A stretch of 64,000 nucleotides of DNA from Planctomycetota bacterium (GTDB lineage Bacteria > Planctomycetota > Planctomycetia > Pirellulales > UBA1268). A program made the position numbers and the translations under genes. A model generated the notes under the pieces. It saw only the letters and a program-made list of their open reading frames with translations, ran no database searches and was not told the origin of the DNA. Within the stretch, counting starts at the first letter, position 1. Each line of letters starts with the position of its first letter. Of this stretch, positions 39,789 to 48,854 are shown piece by piece. The stretch spans positions 62,001-126,000 of the forward strand of contig QWOQ01000017.1 of NCBI GenBank assembly GCA_003669585.1, written 5' to 3'.

Positions 39789-40499
39789 ATGATCAGACGT
39801 TTTTTTCTTGCCAATGAACCAGAATCGGGTTGCGCCGTACTCCAGGGGGATGAAGCGCATCATTTGGTACGTGTTTTGCGCGCACAAATCGGCGATTCTG
39901 TTGAACTTTTTTCTGGCACAGGACGACGTTGGATGGGACGAGTCACTTCACTGAGTCGATCTGAAATTGTAATTGCAATCGAGAGTGAACCGATCGAACA
40001 GCCTCAACCAGCGGTGCATGTAACACTGGCCGTCGCGCTCCCGAAGGGAGATCGCCAGAAATGGCTCGTAGAAAAATTGACCGAACTTGGCGTGGCAGAA
40101 CTCATTCCTCTGGAAGTCGATCGCGGTGTTGCAATTCCGACAGACTCTGCTCGCGCGCGACTCATGCGCACCGTCATTGAATCCTGCAAGCAGTGCGGCC
40201 GAGATCGCGTGATGACGATCTCTCCTTCGATGTCGCCGTCTCTCCTGATCGCCGCGCAGCAGGATACTCTTTTATGGCTTGCTTCCCCTGACGCAGCAAC
40301 CACTCCTGTATCAGCACCAGATTCCTCTCCCGGGAAGACGCGCGTTCTCGGTGTGATTGGACCGGAGGGAGGTTTGACCGAATCGGAACTGAGCTTGTTT
40401 CTTCAGGCTGGATTTCTCGGCGTTTCTCTCGGTCCACATATTCTTCGAATTGAAACCGCTGCGATCGCGATGGCTGTCAAGTGTCTTTTGCCGCGTTGA
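39789..40499 (+). CDS. rsmE: 16S rRNA (uracil(1498)-N3)-methyltransferase
   Basis: The protein has 236 aa, a SPOUT-class methyltransferase that modifies U1498 of 16S rRNA with S-adenosylmethionine. It opens MIRRFFLANEPESGCAVLQG, the N-terminal PUA-like domain, with GDEAHHLVRVLRAQIGDSVE. The SPOUT knot follows, with ALPKGDRQKWLVEKLTELGV, SCKQCGRDR, VIGPEGGLTESE and SLGPHILRIETA. Length is normal for the family. The upstream 243 bases contain no other gene; no strong ribosome-binding site precedes ATG. Confidence 0.93.
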   Translation: MIRRFFLANEPESGCAVLQGDEAHHLVRVLRAQIGDSVELFSGTGRRWMGRVTSLSRSEIVIAIESEPIEQPQPAVHVTLAVALPKGDRQKWLVEKLTELGVAELIPLEVDRGVAIPTDSARARLMRTVIESCKQCGRDRVMTISPSMSPSLLIAAQQDTLLWLASPDAATTPVSAPDSSPGKTRVLGVIGPEGGLTESELSLFLQAGFLGVSLGPHILRIETAAIAMAVKCLLPR

Positions 40500-40609
40500 T
40501 CGAAATGAAAAACACTCGCTTTTCCTTGCTCTTTGAGAGTAGGATGTCGACCCTCCCGGGGTGGATGGGATCGCGACAATTCTAAAGTGCTTTGATGAAA
40601 GGGCTTTTT

Positions 40610-41680
40610 ATGAATACTCATTTCTACTTTCATTTTTCGCCGAGTTTTGCTCGCCGCCACGTGAGAGGCTTTACACTCGTCGAACTGCTCGTCGTGATTG
40701 CAATCATTGGCGTACTTGTGGGCCTTCTGCTACCAGCAGTACAGGCGGCGCGCGAAGCTGCTCGAAGAAGCGCTTGCACCAATAATCTCAAGCAACTCGG
40801 ACTGTCGATCAATAATTTTGAAAGCGCCCGTGGAGCGTTTCCGTTTCGACAAGGACAGATCGCGGCCATCACCGGAGGAGCCAATTACCGTCAAAGCGGG
40901 GTTCTGGCGATGCTGCCCTTCATGGATAACGCACAGGCCTACGACACGGTGCTGGCCGCCGACGCTGCCAAGGATCCTTGGACCTTTAGCGCCGCATCCC
41001 AATCGTACCGAGCCACCGTTTTACTCTGTCCGTCTGATCGTCCACCTCCAAGCACAGGCATGCAGCACACCAACTACATGTTCAGTCTCGGTGATGCCAT
41101 CGACCCTGTACGATTTGCGACTGAGCGGGGTGTCTTTCGCAGCAATGAAACAGCCGCTCTTTCCGGAACTCTCACCGGATTTTCGATGAAAGATGTTTCC
41201 GACGGTTTGAGTAATACTCTTTCCATGTCAGAGCGAAAGCGGGCTGTCGGGGGACTCGACTTTAGCATGACGGCATACGCCGGAGGCAACTGGTTTACAT
41301 CACCCAATCAATGCCGGGCGACCTATGATTTCACCGCAGGACAGTTTCCGGCATCGCAGGCCGTCGGTGGGTGGTCGGGAGTGCGGTGGTGCGATGGAGG
41401 ATCGGGGTTCAGCGGCGTTACCACAGCCGCGCCTCCAAATAGTTCGCCGAGCTGCGCATTTTTGAGTTGGGATGCTGGAAGTGGACTTTTTCCGCCAAGC
41501 AGTCGCCATACAGGAGGCGTTGTCGTGCTGTTTGCCGACAACTCCACTCGTTTTATCTCCAATGAAATTGACGCTGGGAATCAAAATGCCAGCGGCGTCA
41601 ATCTGACCGGCCCAAGTCCGTTTGGCGTCTTTGGCGCGATTGGCACAAGAGCCTCCGGAGAACAGATAGTAGTGCCGTAA
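40610..41680 (+). CDS. DUF1559 pseudopilin-like protein
   Basis: The protein has 356 aa. The type IV prepilin-like leader has a somewhat long N-terminal peptide ([20 protein letters not shown]), then [19 protein letters not shown] and [18 protein letters not shown]. The end of the DUF1559 domain reads [18 protein letters not shown], where the usual H-x9-DG is H-x9-DN. ATG 40610 follows GAAAGGG by six bases; ATG 40595 is an alternative. Forty-seven bases further on is a lipoprotein with a carboxypeptidase-regulatory-like domain on the same strand, a pairing I know as common in planctomycetes. Confidence 0.92.
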   Translation: MNTHFYFHFSPSFARRHVRGFTLVELLVVIAIIGVLVGLLLPAVQAAREAARRSACTNNLKQLGLSINNFESARGAFPFRQGQIAAITGGANYRQSGVLAMLPFMDNAQAYDTVLAADAAKDPWTFSAASQSYRATVLLCPSDRPPPSTGMQHTNYMFSLGDAIDPVRFATERGVFRSNETAALSGTLTGFSMKDVSDGLSNTLSMSERKRAVGGLDFSMTAYAGGNWFTSPNQCRATYDFTAGQFPASQAVGGWSGVRWCDGGSGFSGVTTAAPPNSSPSCAFLSWDAGSGLFPPSSRHTGGVVVLFADNSTRFISNEIDAGNQNASGVNLTGPSPFGVFGAIGTRASGEQIVVP

Positions 41681-41727
41681 AGTGAATGTTTTGTACAATG
41701 CTCATGTTTCTCAGGAAATTCTCTGAA

Positions 41728-42183
41728 ATGTTTTTTAACTTGAACTGTTCCTGTCGAACGATTGCGGTGCTGAGCTTATTTTTATCGCTCTGCGCATGTT
41801 CCGAAAAATCGCCCAAAGGCCCCGAAAAACTTTCCACCGTTGTTGTCTCAGGCGTCGTGACGCTGAAAGGCAAGCCATTGGCAGATGCCTCGATCTCAAT
41901 GCACCATTCGGAAGGCAAGGTGGCGCCTCGCGGCGTTTCGGATGCCTCGGGCGCGTTTGTCATCTCTACCTACGGTGACAAAGATGGAGCTCCGGTCGGG
42001 CAGTACAAGGTGACAGTTTCACAATCGGTGGCGAAGGAAATTTCGCCGGGCGTACTTGCTCCAATTCCTACAGAAGGCATCAAGACCGCAGTGCCTTTGA
42101 AATATGAACGTGTCGACACGACTGACATTACTGTTGAAGTCAAGGCAGATCAGACGAATTCACTTGAAATTGAACTTCGTTGA
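41728..42183 (+). CDS. Lipoprotein with carboxypeptidase-regulatory-like (transthyretin-fold) domain
   Basis: The protein has 151 aa. The lipoprotein signal peptide MFFNLNCSCRTIAVLSLFLS ends in LCAC with the modified Cys at 24. The rest is a beta-sandwich of the carboxypeptidase regulatory-like group: VVVSGVVTLKGKPLADASIS, RGVSDASGAFVISTYGDKDG, APVGQYKVTVSQ. Such domains bind or present other proteins or surfaces; planctomycetes often place them next to DUF1559 genes. ATG 41728 was chosen because AGGAAA lies nine bases upstream and it gives a normal lipoprotein signal; the frame opens earlier at 41686. Confidence 0.85.
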   Translation: MFFNLNCSCRTIAVLSLFLSLCACSEKSPKGPEKLSTVVVSGVVTLKGKPLADASISMHHSEGKVAPRGVSDASGAFVISTYGDKDGAPVGQYKVTVSQSVAKEISPGVLAPIPTEGIKTAVPLKYERVDTTDITVEVKADQTNSLEIELR

Positions 42184-42202
42184 ATCCGGAAACGTCTCAC
42201 GA

Positions 42203-43606
42203 TCAAATTCGGTTTGATTCGTTGAGTCCCAACCATGTTCGTACCGGCGCAATTCTTCTCAACAGAAGTTTTTCAAGAAGCAACACTGCCACCAGTGACG
42301 CTCCAAACAGTGGCAACGCAATGCCCAGCGCAACAACGATGACCAAGAGCCCAAGCGATCGACAGGGGCTTTCGATTGCCTTGGGTGCGCCGAGTACGCC
42401 CGGATTTCGACGCTTCCACCAGAGCACAAATCCACTCGTGCTGAGCATGACGAGACCGGCAGCCGTGAGGAGACCGATGAACTGATTGATCGCGCCAAAA
42501 AGCCTGCCTTCATGTGCAGCAGTTCCCACAGCGATCACCTGATCGATCCAGTGCTTATCTCGAAATCCGTTACGGCTCTTGATTGCACCAGTATCCCCAT
42601 CGACGGTAAGTGTCTCTCGCCACGGTCGATTGGGTGTCATCGATTTGACAGTCCATGTCTGTGAATTTTCTTTTGGCGGAGAGATTACAACCGGACTGGC
42701 AAGGTTCAGCAGACTGACCGAACTGATAATGCGATCGATCGCATCGAGATCGATCGGGGGGGTTTCGACGTTGTCTGGCGTGTCTCGCACAGGTCGCGCA
42801 GATCGATTGGTGTGGCCGGCATGTTCTCCAGAGCCAGACGATTCTTGGCGATTGTCAATCCTCTCGCCACTGTTCGACCATTCCTGCTGGGCCACCGCTG
42901 TGCCGGTGATGCGACGAACGGTCTTGAAGTATTCTCCCCAGAATTTTGCCCACGGCAGTCCGCTCACAAGCAGAAACATTGCAAAAAATGAAATCCAGAT
43001 GCCAGTGACGGCGTGCATGTCTCGCCACACAATTCTTTTGCCGCTGTTGAGCCGGGGAAAGAGCACGCCGCCAAGCCCTTGCGAGTGACGGGGCCACCAA
43101 AGAAAAAGCCCGGTGAGAATCATGATGATCGTCCATGATGCAGCCAGTTCAACGATCATGGAGCCTCGGTCTCCCATCAGCAACTCGCCGTGCAGCCGAA
43201 AAACTGTGCGCATGAATCGCTGGCTTTCCTGAGACGACTGAAGCACTTCGCACGATTCGGGATGGACATAGACTCGAATCGCCTCGCCAGCCTGCTTGAG
43301 AATGACTCGCGCGGCGCGGGTGCTGCTACTTTGAATTTCGTAGCCTTCAAGCGACGAATTGGTCACTGCCGTCAGGGCTGCCTGAGTCTGATCTTTGGCA
43401 CTTGCAGGCTGGCCTTCGACGACCAGTCTGTCAAAAGCACGTTCGTTCCACGATTCGATTTCCGTTTTAAACAAATAGATTGCACCGCTGATCGACAACA
43501 CCACGACAAACGGCATGCAGAAGATCCCTGCGTAAAAATGCCATCGCCATACAGTTCGCTGATCAGGCCAGAATTCATTGGACGATAGACGATTCATGCC
43601 ATTCAT
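42203..43606 (-). CDS. PepSY-associated transmembrane protein
   Basis: The protein has 467 aa with four or more hydrophobic helices: HFYAGIFCMPFVVVLSISGA near the N-terminus, IIMILTGLFLWWPR, TGIWISFFAMFLLVSGLPWA, and a C-terminal pair (LLTAAGLVMLSTSGFVLWWK; LGLLVIVVALGIALPLFGAS). PepSY-TM proteins of this layout (PiuB-like) often belong to siderophore or iron uptake loci. Conserved His residues occur in MRTVFRLHGELL and WRDMHAVTGIW, and in AAHEGRLFG, positions that could bind heme or metal. A Ser/Gly/His-rich loop occupies about residues 235-270. AAGAGA precedes ATG 43606. It ends 20 bases from the lipoprotein gene, convergently. Confidence 0.88.
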   Translation of the reverse strand: MNGMNRLSSNEFWPDQRTVWRWHFYAGIFCMPFVVVLSISGAIYLFKTEIESWNERAFDRLVVEGQPASAKDQTQAALTAVTNSSLEGYEIQSSSTRAARVILKQAGEAIRVYVHPESCEVLQSSQESQRFMRTVFRLHGELLMGDRGSMIVELAASWTIIMILTGLFLWWPRHSQGLGGVLFPRLNSGKRIVWRDMHAVTGIWISFFAMFLLVSGLPWAKFWGEYFKTVRRITGTAVAQQEWSNSGERIDNRQESSGSGEHAGHTNRSARPVRDTPDNVETPPIDLDAIDRIISSVSLLNLASPVVISPPKENSQTWTVKSMTPNRPWRETLTVDGDTGAIKSRNGFRDKHWIDQVIAVGTAAHEGRLFGAINQFIGLLTAAGLVMLSTSGFVLWWKRRNPGVLGAPKAIESPCRSLGLLVIVVALGIALPLFGASLVAVLLLEKLLLRRIAPVRTWLGLNESNRI

Positions 43607-43638
43607 CAATTTCTCTTTTGTGCGTTACAACACAGACC

Positions 43639-44760
43639 TTACAACGCTCCCGCCGACTCGCCGCCCGAAATACTGTGGAGTGACTGGCACACTTTGGCGT
43701 CCATTGTTTCTGATAAAATCTTTACGTTCCCATCACCAAAGAGCACCTGAGCACCACCGACGTGCCAACTTTTTGGCCCAAAGAATCCGGTGAAATGAAT
43801 GACATAGTCAGGAATCCGGCTATTGGGAGGCAGATAACCGTTGGTCAGCGTATTGGGAACAGCCGTCGCGGCCCATGAACATCCGCGGCCTCGCATCGCG
43901 CTGGAATTGACCCCTCGCCAACTCGTCAGATTCCTCCACGTCGTGTCGAGCGTTGGATTCGACGACATGCCAGTCATTCCTGGCGCCGCATTGAGCGTGG
44001 AACTTACACCCGTCGAAGCGTTGAGCGTGTATTGGTATGGAAACGCCGGTGGTGAACCGGCTGGAAATATTGTATCGCTCCCGATGCTCCGCACCGCTTC
44101 GCTGGCAAAGACCGTGTTACTCGTTCCATCGGTGATATTCGCAAATCGCACGTTCGATTTTTCGTAAACAATGCCATCGGTCGGCCATCGAATGTCGTAG
44201 TTGGTTCCGGTACCACTTCCAAAACTCACCATGTAGTTGTTCGCGCCATACAAATAGGTATTTCCATTCACCGTGACGCCGTTGACTGTTGGCGCAGGAT
44301 CGCTTGGACAAAGCATCATTGGTATTGGAGTGGCAAAGGCTGACGCAAAGCTCGGATTGGGAATCTGAGCGTTGTAGGCTCCGCTGAATGCATTCTGACG
44401 GAAGTCGAGAAGATCCTGCAGGCTCTTTTCTTCAGCATATGGCAACAGGCGGGAGTGCACCGAAAACGCCCCAACGGTCCGATCATCGGTTGGAGGGAAG
44501 CATTCCTTTGCACTCTCGAAATTGTGCAGCGCTAGTCCGAATTGCCGAAGTTTGTTCTGACAACTCGAACGTCTGGCCGCCTCGCGAGCCGCTTGAACTG
44601 CCGGCAGCAACAGTCCAACCAAGACGCCAATGATTGCGATCACAACAAGCAGTTCAATGAGCGTGAAGCCCGATCGCACTTTTTGAATACGGGCATCACG
44701 ATCGTATTTCGATACTGTACGAAACAGATGTTGGATCAAAATTCTGGTATTGGCTGTCAT
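43639..44760 (-). CDS. DUF1559 pseudopilin-like protein with long leader
   Basis: About 373 aa from ATG 44760. The prepilin-like segment ([19 protein letters not shown], then [18 protein letters not shown]) is preceded by about 30 residues including many basic ones, unusually long for a prepilin leader. Other in-frame ATGs at 44802 and 44895 would lengthen it further, and no start has a strong ribosome-binding site. The C-terminus has the family H-x9-DG (HVGGAQVLFGDG). It lies 32 bases upstream of the PepSY gene on the same strand and downstream of the Cys-rich gene, separated from the latter by a hairpin. Confidence 0.85.
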   Translation of the reverse strand: MTANTRILIQHLFRTVSKYDRDARIQKVRSGFTLIELLVVIAIIGVLVGLLLPAVQAAREAARRSSCQNKLRQFGLALHNFESAKECFPPTDDRTVGAFSVHSRLLPYAEEKSLQDLLDFRQNAFSGAYNAQIPNPSFASAFATPIPMMLCPSDPAPTVNGVTVNGNTYLYGANNYMVSFGSGTGTNYDIRWPTDGIVYEKSNVRFANITDGTSNTVFASEAVRSIGSDTIFPAGSPPAFPYQYTLNASTGVSSTLNAAPGMTGMSSNPTLDTTWRNLTSWRGVNSSAMRGRGCSWAATAVPNTLTNGYLPPNSRIPDYVIHFTGFFGPKSWHVGGAQVLFGDGNVKILSETMDAKVCQSLHSISGGESAGAL

Positions 44761-44901
44761 CGCATTATTGAAACAACCTGAAATCCGAAAGAATCGATGC
44801 ATGGCAATAGTCTCAATGTGTCTCTGAATACCTATGCTGGCCTCCGGTGCCAGAGCCTCAAGCAAGCGCAGCATCGCTGCGATCACTCGATACAAAACGG
44901 T

Positions 44902-44927
44902 CGTGACGGTTCTTTTTTTCCGTCACG
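44902..44927 (-). terminator. Hairpin with T-run after the Cys-rich gene
   Basis: CGTGACGG and CCGTCACG form a perfect eight-base stem around a ten-base loop. On the minus strand it starts 12 bases after the stop of the Cys-rich protein gene and is followed by ACCGTTTTG, so it fits a weak intrinsic terminator or attenuator between that gene and the DUF1559-PepSY genes. As a dyad it could also be an operator. Confidence 0.5.
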
Positions 44928-44938
44928 TCAGTCGTCGA

Positions 44939-45775
44939 TCACGTGAATAAAAAGCTCAACCGCGGAGGCGGGAGCGCAGGCGCATAAGCCGGACTAAAAG
45001 CGGCTTCATTTGAGAGAATAACCGCGATCCATGGATTGGTTTCGACGACCGAAAGAGAGACGATTCGAGGGAGTAACAAAGCGCCGGTGGCAATCCATTG
45101 CCCGGCAATTCCACCGCAGGCGAGCATTGCTTGTAGGTTCACTGTTGTCGACGAACGCGATTGTTCATCGGTCGATTCTTTTGTCTGCGAACCTTCAGGG
45201 TTGAGTTTGTTCTCGAGATTCTCAATCGACTTCTGATCGTGCGCACAACCGGCGAAAGAGTCCTCTGAAACAATCTCGAAACAGACATTTTCAAAGGGCT
45301 GCGGAGCGATTGTATTTTTGTCGATGCAGCAAGATTTTTGAAGTGACGCAAGTTGGGGAGTCTCATGTGAGATGCGACGCTCGAGCGACGCCACAACGGC
45401 GGGCTCAACGCGATGCGATCGGGCCCACGCCAACCGTTCGCGTGGCGTACTACAGCAACAGTTTGCAAAACATTGTTCTGCTGAGGCGCAGCCGCACGGC
45501 TTGTCCATGCAGGGAAATGGACGCGAGCGATCCTTGACAGCCAGACGTTTTCCAGCAGGCGTATGTGCTGCTGCGTGGGTCGACACACCCACGGGCAACG
45601 GCAAACCAGAAGCCACAAGGCCGTAGCCAACAAGAAGTATCCAGGCGAGCCGACGACGACGAAGCTCGCGACGCGACGAGATGCTTTGTCCTTTTTGGAA
45701 CGCAGACTTCTCACTTTTGAGAAGCTGCGAACCGATGCAATATCGTCCGCACGCAGCCGGAAGAAAATCTTGCAT
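44939..45775 (-). CDS. Cysteine-rich membrane-anchored protein, possible metal binding
   Basis: About 278 aa. After a basic stretch (RRELRRRR) comes one hydrophobic segment (LAWILLVGYGLVASGLPLPV, about residues 44-61). A Cys cluster with spacing CxxxxCxCxxxxxCxxxCCC follows at residues 89-108, then TPRERLAWAR, and SCCIDKN further on. A second hydrophobic region occurs near the C-terminus (ALLLPRIVSLSVV) with a Pro-rich end. I know of similar Cys-motif proteins beside PepSY and DUF1559 genes in planctomycetes, without assigned function. The Cys cluster suggests binding of Zn, Cu or Fe outside the cytoplasm (inference). The start is uncertain: 45775 or 45832. Confidence 0.65.
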   Translation of the reverse strand: MQDFLPAACGRYCIGSQLLKSEKSAFQKGQSISSRRELRRRRLAWILLVGYGLVASGLPLPVGVSTHAAAHTPAGKRLAVKDRSRPFPCMDKPCGCASAEQCFANCCCSTPRERLAWARSHRVEPAVVASLERRISHETPQLASLQKSCCIDKNTIAPQPFENVCFEIVSEDSFAGCAHDQKSIENLENKLNPEGSQTKESTDEQSRSSTTVNLQAMLACGGIAGQWIATGALLLPRIVSLSVVETNPWIAVILSNEAAFSPAYAPALPPPRLSFLFT

Positions 45776-45997
45776 GGAAACAAAACCGACGGTTGAAGGA
45801 GTATTGAAGCAGTTCTCCGAAGAATACCACATGAGAGTCTGGCGATTGTCCTAAGTCAATTTTTATGTGAACTGCTGAATGCGTCCCTGTCACCCGAGAG
45901 TCAGGGACTTGTGATAACCGCGTGAAATACTCTCTTCACTATCGTCTCGTCTCATTCATTCGCGAAGGACAAGACGTTGTCAATTGTGTCATTTGTG

Positions 45998-46606
45998 TCA
46001 TTTTATCTTTATCGTTGGGGGCTGAACCTTCTTGTGCTCTTTATTCTTTGTGTCAGTTTTCTGACTCCGCTCAATGCGTCCAGAAAGCATGCCACCATGG
46101 TCGCCGGCACTCCACGTGCCACAGTAACGATCCGAATGAATCATCACTCTGGCCGAGAAAGTTCCCAAGCCGGGCACCTTCGTTGCATCGAGCGTGATGA
46201 CTGGCGTGTCTCCTGCCCATAACACCCGCAGAGGAAGCGGCAATCGGATGTCGTGGTCGCCGTATGTGATGCGAGTATCGAAGAGCCAGAGATCACCGCC
46301 AATTTTTTGAACGACCCCAAGTTCATACCGCTCTGATTGTTGCGGAACTTCGAGCGCAGGAATGGTTTCTTTTTTTTCCTCGGTTTCAAACGGCTCTGAT
46401 GTGTATCGACCGATCAGGGTCGCCTGACTCATCAGGAAAGAAAATTCCTTTTCGCGGGCCTCCTGTTGCGGCGGCGGAGGCTGCGGCTGTGACGGCGCAT
46501 CGTCTTGTGCAGCAACCGAGAGAGATACAAAAAGTATCGAGATCCACGCTGCGAGAATCGCTGCCCACGCTGAATTCTGCGAGTTGACAACAGACTTTAC
46601 AATCAT
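45998..46606 (-). CDS. Secreted hypothetical protein with Pro/Gln-rich linker
   Basis: The protein has 202 aa with signal peptide (WAAILAAWISILFVSLSVAA, cleavage before QDD), a Pro/Gln-rich linker (SQPQPPPPQQEAREKE), and a beta-rich domain, about residues 60-190 (SFLMSQATLIGRYTSEPFET; RYELGVVQKIGGDLWLFDTR; LPLPLRVLWAGDTPVITLDA; GTWSAGDHGGMLSGRIER). I know this domain only from planctomycete hypotheticals. ATG 46606 is preferred: GGAGA lies eight bases upstream, inside the codons that follow an earlier ATG at 46621. The end is Lys-rich. It precedes the Cys-rich gene on the same strand. Confidence 0.72.
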   Translation of the reverse strand: MIVKSVVNSQNSAWAAILAAWISILFVSLSVAAQDDAPSQPQPPPPQQEAREKEFSFLMSQATLIGRYTSEPFETEEKKETIPALEVPQQSERYELGVVQKIGGDLWLFDTRITYGDHDIRLPLPLRVLWAGDTPVITLDATKVPGLGTFSARVMIHSDRYCGTWSAGDHGGMLSGRIERSQKTDTKNKEHKKVQPPTIKIK

Positions 46607-46724
46607 CGAAACATTCTCCATTCACGGAAAAGAATACTCGGGGCGCGTTTGTTCCATCGATGGATCAACCTTAGACGAAAGCTCGCTCACATTTTTTAAC
46701 TTGTCACCGACTGCTTTTCTGTTT

Positions 46725-47510
46725 TCAAAGCCTTCGCAGAAAGTCGATTGTCTCGGTCGCCTCGGAAACTCCATCCGTTCCATGATTGATTGACTCGATC
46801 CCAAACCAACCACGATACGACCGCTCTTCGAGCGCAGCGAGCACGGCTGGAACTTCCACGTGACCAGTACCGAGTTTCACTGCGCGACCGCGTCCTGCAA
46901 ACGCCCCGGCAATCGCATCGGTGAGATGCACCGTCGCCACATGCGTGCCAAGGGTTGCAACCGACTGCACTGGATCGTGTCCGTGCACCGCCAATGCCCC
47001 GGTGACCAAATCACACGCGAGCGATCCGGCAGGTAGACTCTCAATCACTCTTGCCAGATCTTCTGGTGATGATCTTCCGGCCTCCGCAGCCAGCATTGTA
47101 CCGACCCGTTGTCCCCACGCGCCGATGTCGCTGAGCACATCGATCAAAAGTTGCCACTCGGCTGCGTCCGAGGTGGGAGCGATATCGCCGATATGATTGA
47201 GCAGCAGCGGCGCACCCAGCCCATGGGCACTTTGCATCAATCGCTTTGTGGCTTCCACGCGGGCGTCGAGGGCATCGGGATCGGCATACCCACGACGCGT
47301 ACGAAAACGCAGCGCCACTGCGACGAGCCCTTCGTCGAGAAGCCACTTGCGAATCTGGCGAATACCGGTCTGCGATAATTCATCGGCACCGAGTCCATGT
47401 CGGGCATCAAACTCCACTCCACGCACTCCCAGACGCCTTGCCGCAGTCAAGCCCGCGCGCAGGTCGGTTGCAATTGAATCAATCCCAATCGAAATCCGTA
47501 CAGTCTCCAT
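46725..47510 (-). CDS. Sugar phosphate isomerase/epimerase-like TIM-barrel protein
   Basis: The protein has 261 aa, AP_endonuc_2/xylose isomerase-like TIM barrel. Typical strands and metal ligands appear in ARRLGVRGVEFDARHGLGAD, APLLLNHIGDIAPTSDAAEW, GSLACDLVTGALAVHGHDPV, HVATVHLTDAIAG and GTGHVEVPAVLAALEERSYR, ending GWFGIESINHG. Family members interconvert keto sugars or inosose-type compounds with a divalent metal; substrate unknown. ATG 47510 (METVRISIG) is preferred over 47543 because the barrel starts immediately. It is the first gene of a minus-strand series and diverges from the Nif3 gene over 240 bases. Confidence 0.85.
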   Translation of the reverse strand: METVRISIGIDSIATDLRAGLTAARRLGVRGVEFDARHGLGADELSQTGIRQIRKWLLDEGLVAVALRFRTRRGYADPDALDARVEATKRLMQSAHGLGAPLLLNHIGDIAPTSDAAEWQLLIDVLSDIGAWGQRVGTMLAAEAGRSSPEDLARVIESLPAGSLACDLVTGALAVHGHDPVQSVATLGTHVATVHLTDAIAGAFAGRGRAVKLGTGHVEVPAVLAALEERSYRGWFGIESINHGTDGVSEATETIDFLRRL

Positions 47511-47750
47511 CGTTCCCGCTTTCACATTTTCAATTTTGAACACCGCGATACCGGTTCACGACACTCTAGCACTGTCAGTATTGTCGCTGCAGCATTGCTT
47601 CTGATGCAGCGACTTCTTGCAAGATCCTCGACGCCGGCCGTGGCCCGATTGTAGTGTGTTTCTGATCTTCATCGCTTTGACAACTCCATTGTCGCAGAAA
47701 ATCGGGTTCATCCTTTTTTGATGTGCACACCAATTGTGTGAGAAAATTCT

Positions 47751-48566
47751 ATGTCCATGCCAACTCATTCAACCGTTGCCGATGTCGCCGAGGTCCTCGA
47801 ACGACTCGCCCCGTTGCGACTGGCCGCCGACTGGGACAATGTCGGACTTTTACTTGGTGATCGTCGAGCAAACGTTGTACGCGTGCTTACCTGCCTGACG
47901 CTCACCTCGGCGGTTGCAGCCGAAGCCATTGAGACAGACGTGCAAATGGTTGTGACACATCATCCTCTTCCTTTTCGACCGATCGATCGAATCACGGCCG
48001 ATGCTTCTTCCGGCGCAATTCTTCTTTCGCTTGCAGCCGCAGGAATAGCCGTGTGGAGTTCTCACACCGCGTGGGACTCGGCCGTCGGGGGAATCAACGA
48101 TCAACTCGCGACGCTCCTGCGCCTTACTGATGTCGAACCGCTTGAGCCCGACACCATCGATGCATCTGCTGGTTTTGGTCGTTGTGGAACTCCTTCCGAC
48201 GCAACGACTCTTGGTGATCTTGCCGATTCACTCTCTCGAAAGCTTCACATTCGTGGCGCACTGATTACCGGAGAAAAGCTTCGAAGCGTAACGCGTGTTG
48301 CCATTGCGTGCGGCAGCGGCGGAGAGGCCGTCGTCGCTGCTGAGGCAAAAGCGTGCGACGTTCTTGTGACCGGAGAGATCCGATTGCATGCCGCACTCGA
48401 TGCGATGGCCGCAGGCGTGGCTGTGCTAGCGGTTGGTCATCATGCCAGTGAGCGATTCGCTCTCGAGCAATTGGCCGTGGTGCTGGCCAAGGCAATGCCG
48501 TTGATTGAAACCAAAGCCAGCGATCGAGATACAGATCCTTTTTCGTGGCACGCAGCTTTTTCCTGA
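47751..48566 (+). CDS. Nif3-like dinuclear metal center protein
   Basis: The protein has 271 aa of the NIF3/DUF34 family (formerly 'GTP cyclohydrolase I type 2'). Opening LRLAADWDNVGLLLGD and the metal ligands in VVTHHPLPFRPIDRITA (HHP), SSHTAWDSAVGGINDQLA, and the late VLAVGHHASERFALEQLA are canonical; two metal ions bind in a toroidal hexamer. The cellular role is still debated, with links to metal homeostasis and coenzyme chemistry. Normal short form without the CutA-like insertion. No strong ribosome-binding site (GTGAGAA at -13). Confidence 0.92.
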   Translation: MSMPTHSTVADVAEVLERLAPLRLAADWDNVGLLLGDRRANVVRVLTCLTLTSAVAAEAIETDVQMVVTHHPLPFRPIDRITADASSGAILLSLAAAGIAVWSSHTAWDSAVGGINDQLATLLRLTDVEPLEPDTIDASAGFGRCGTPSDATTLGDLADSLSRKLHIRGALITGEKLRSVTRVAIACGSGGEAVVAAEAKACDVLVTGEIRLHAALDAMAAGVAVLAVGHHASERFALEQLAVVLAKAMPLIETKASDRDTDPFSWHAAFS

Positions 48567-48749
48567 GCGTGTTTTCTGCGCACAATTCCTCATGGTACAT
48601 ACTTTTTGACGCACGGTTCGGTCCAAACTCTTCTCCCAAACAATCGATTTTCTATTGATAAAGAGTGCCGATTGCAACGACCCCACACCCCTTCTGTAAA
48701 TTTGACGACTCGTTGCAATGTATTTGAGCGCTATCGGTCACCGAATGTG

Positions 48750-48777
48750 TTGACCTGTCCAATCGGTGCGCTAGAAT
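48750..48777 (+). promoter_or_regulatory. Sigma70-type promoter of the GT2 gene
   Basis: TTGACC (48750-48755) and TAGAAT (48772-48777) are separated by 16 bases, each one mismatch from consensus. Transcription would start near 48784, leaving a leader of about 70 bases before the glycosyltransferase start at 48855. This is the best promoter match I found in the window. Confidence 0.6.
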
Positions 48778-48854
48778 CCAGAGTGATGTGTCAGTCTCTT
48801 CGGTGAGCAAGTCGTCAGGTTCCCTTCGCAATTCTTCTTGGAGCTTTCTTCTGT

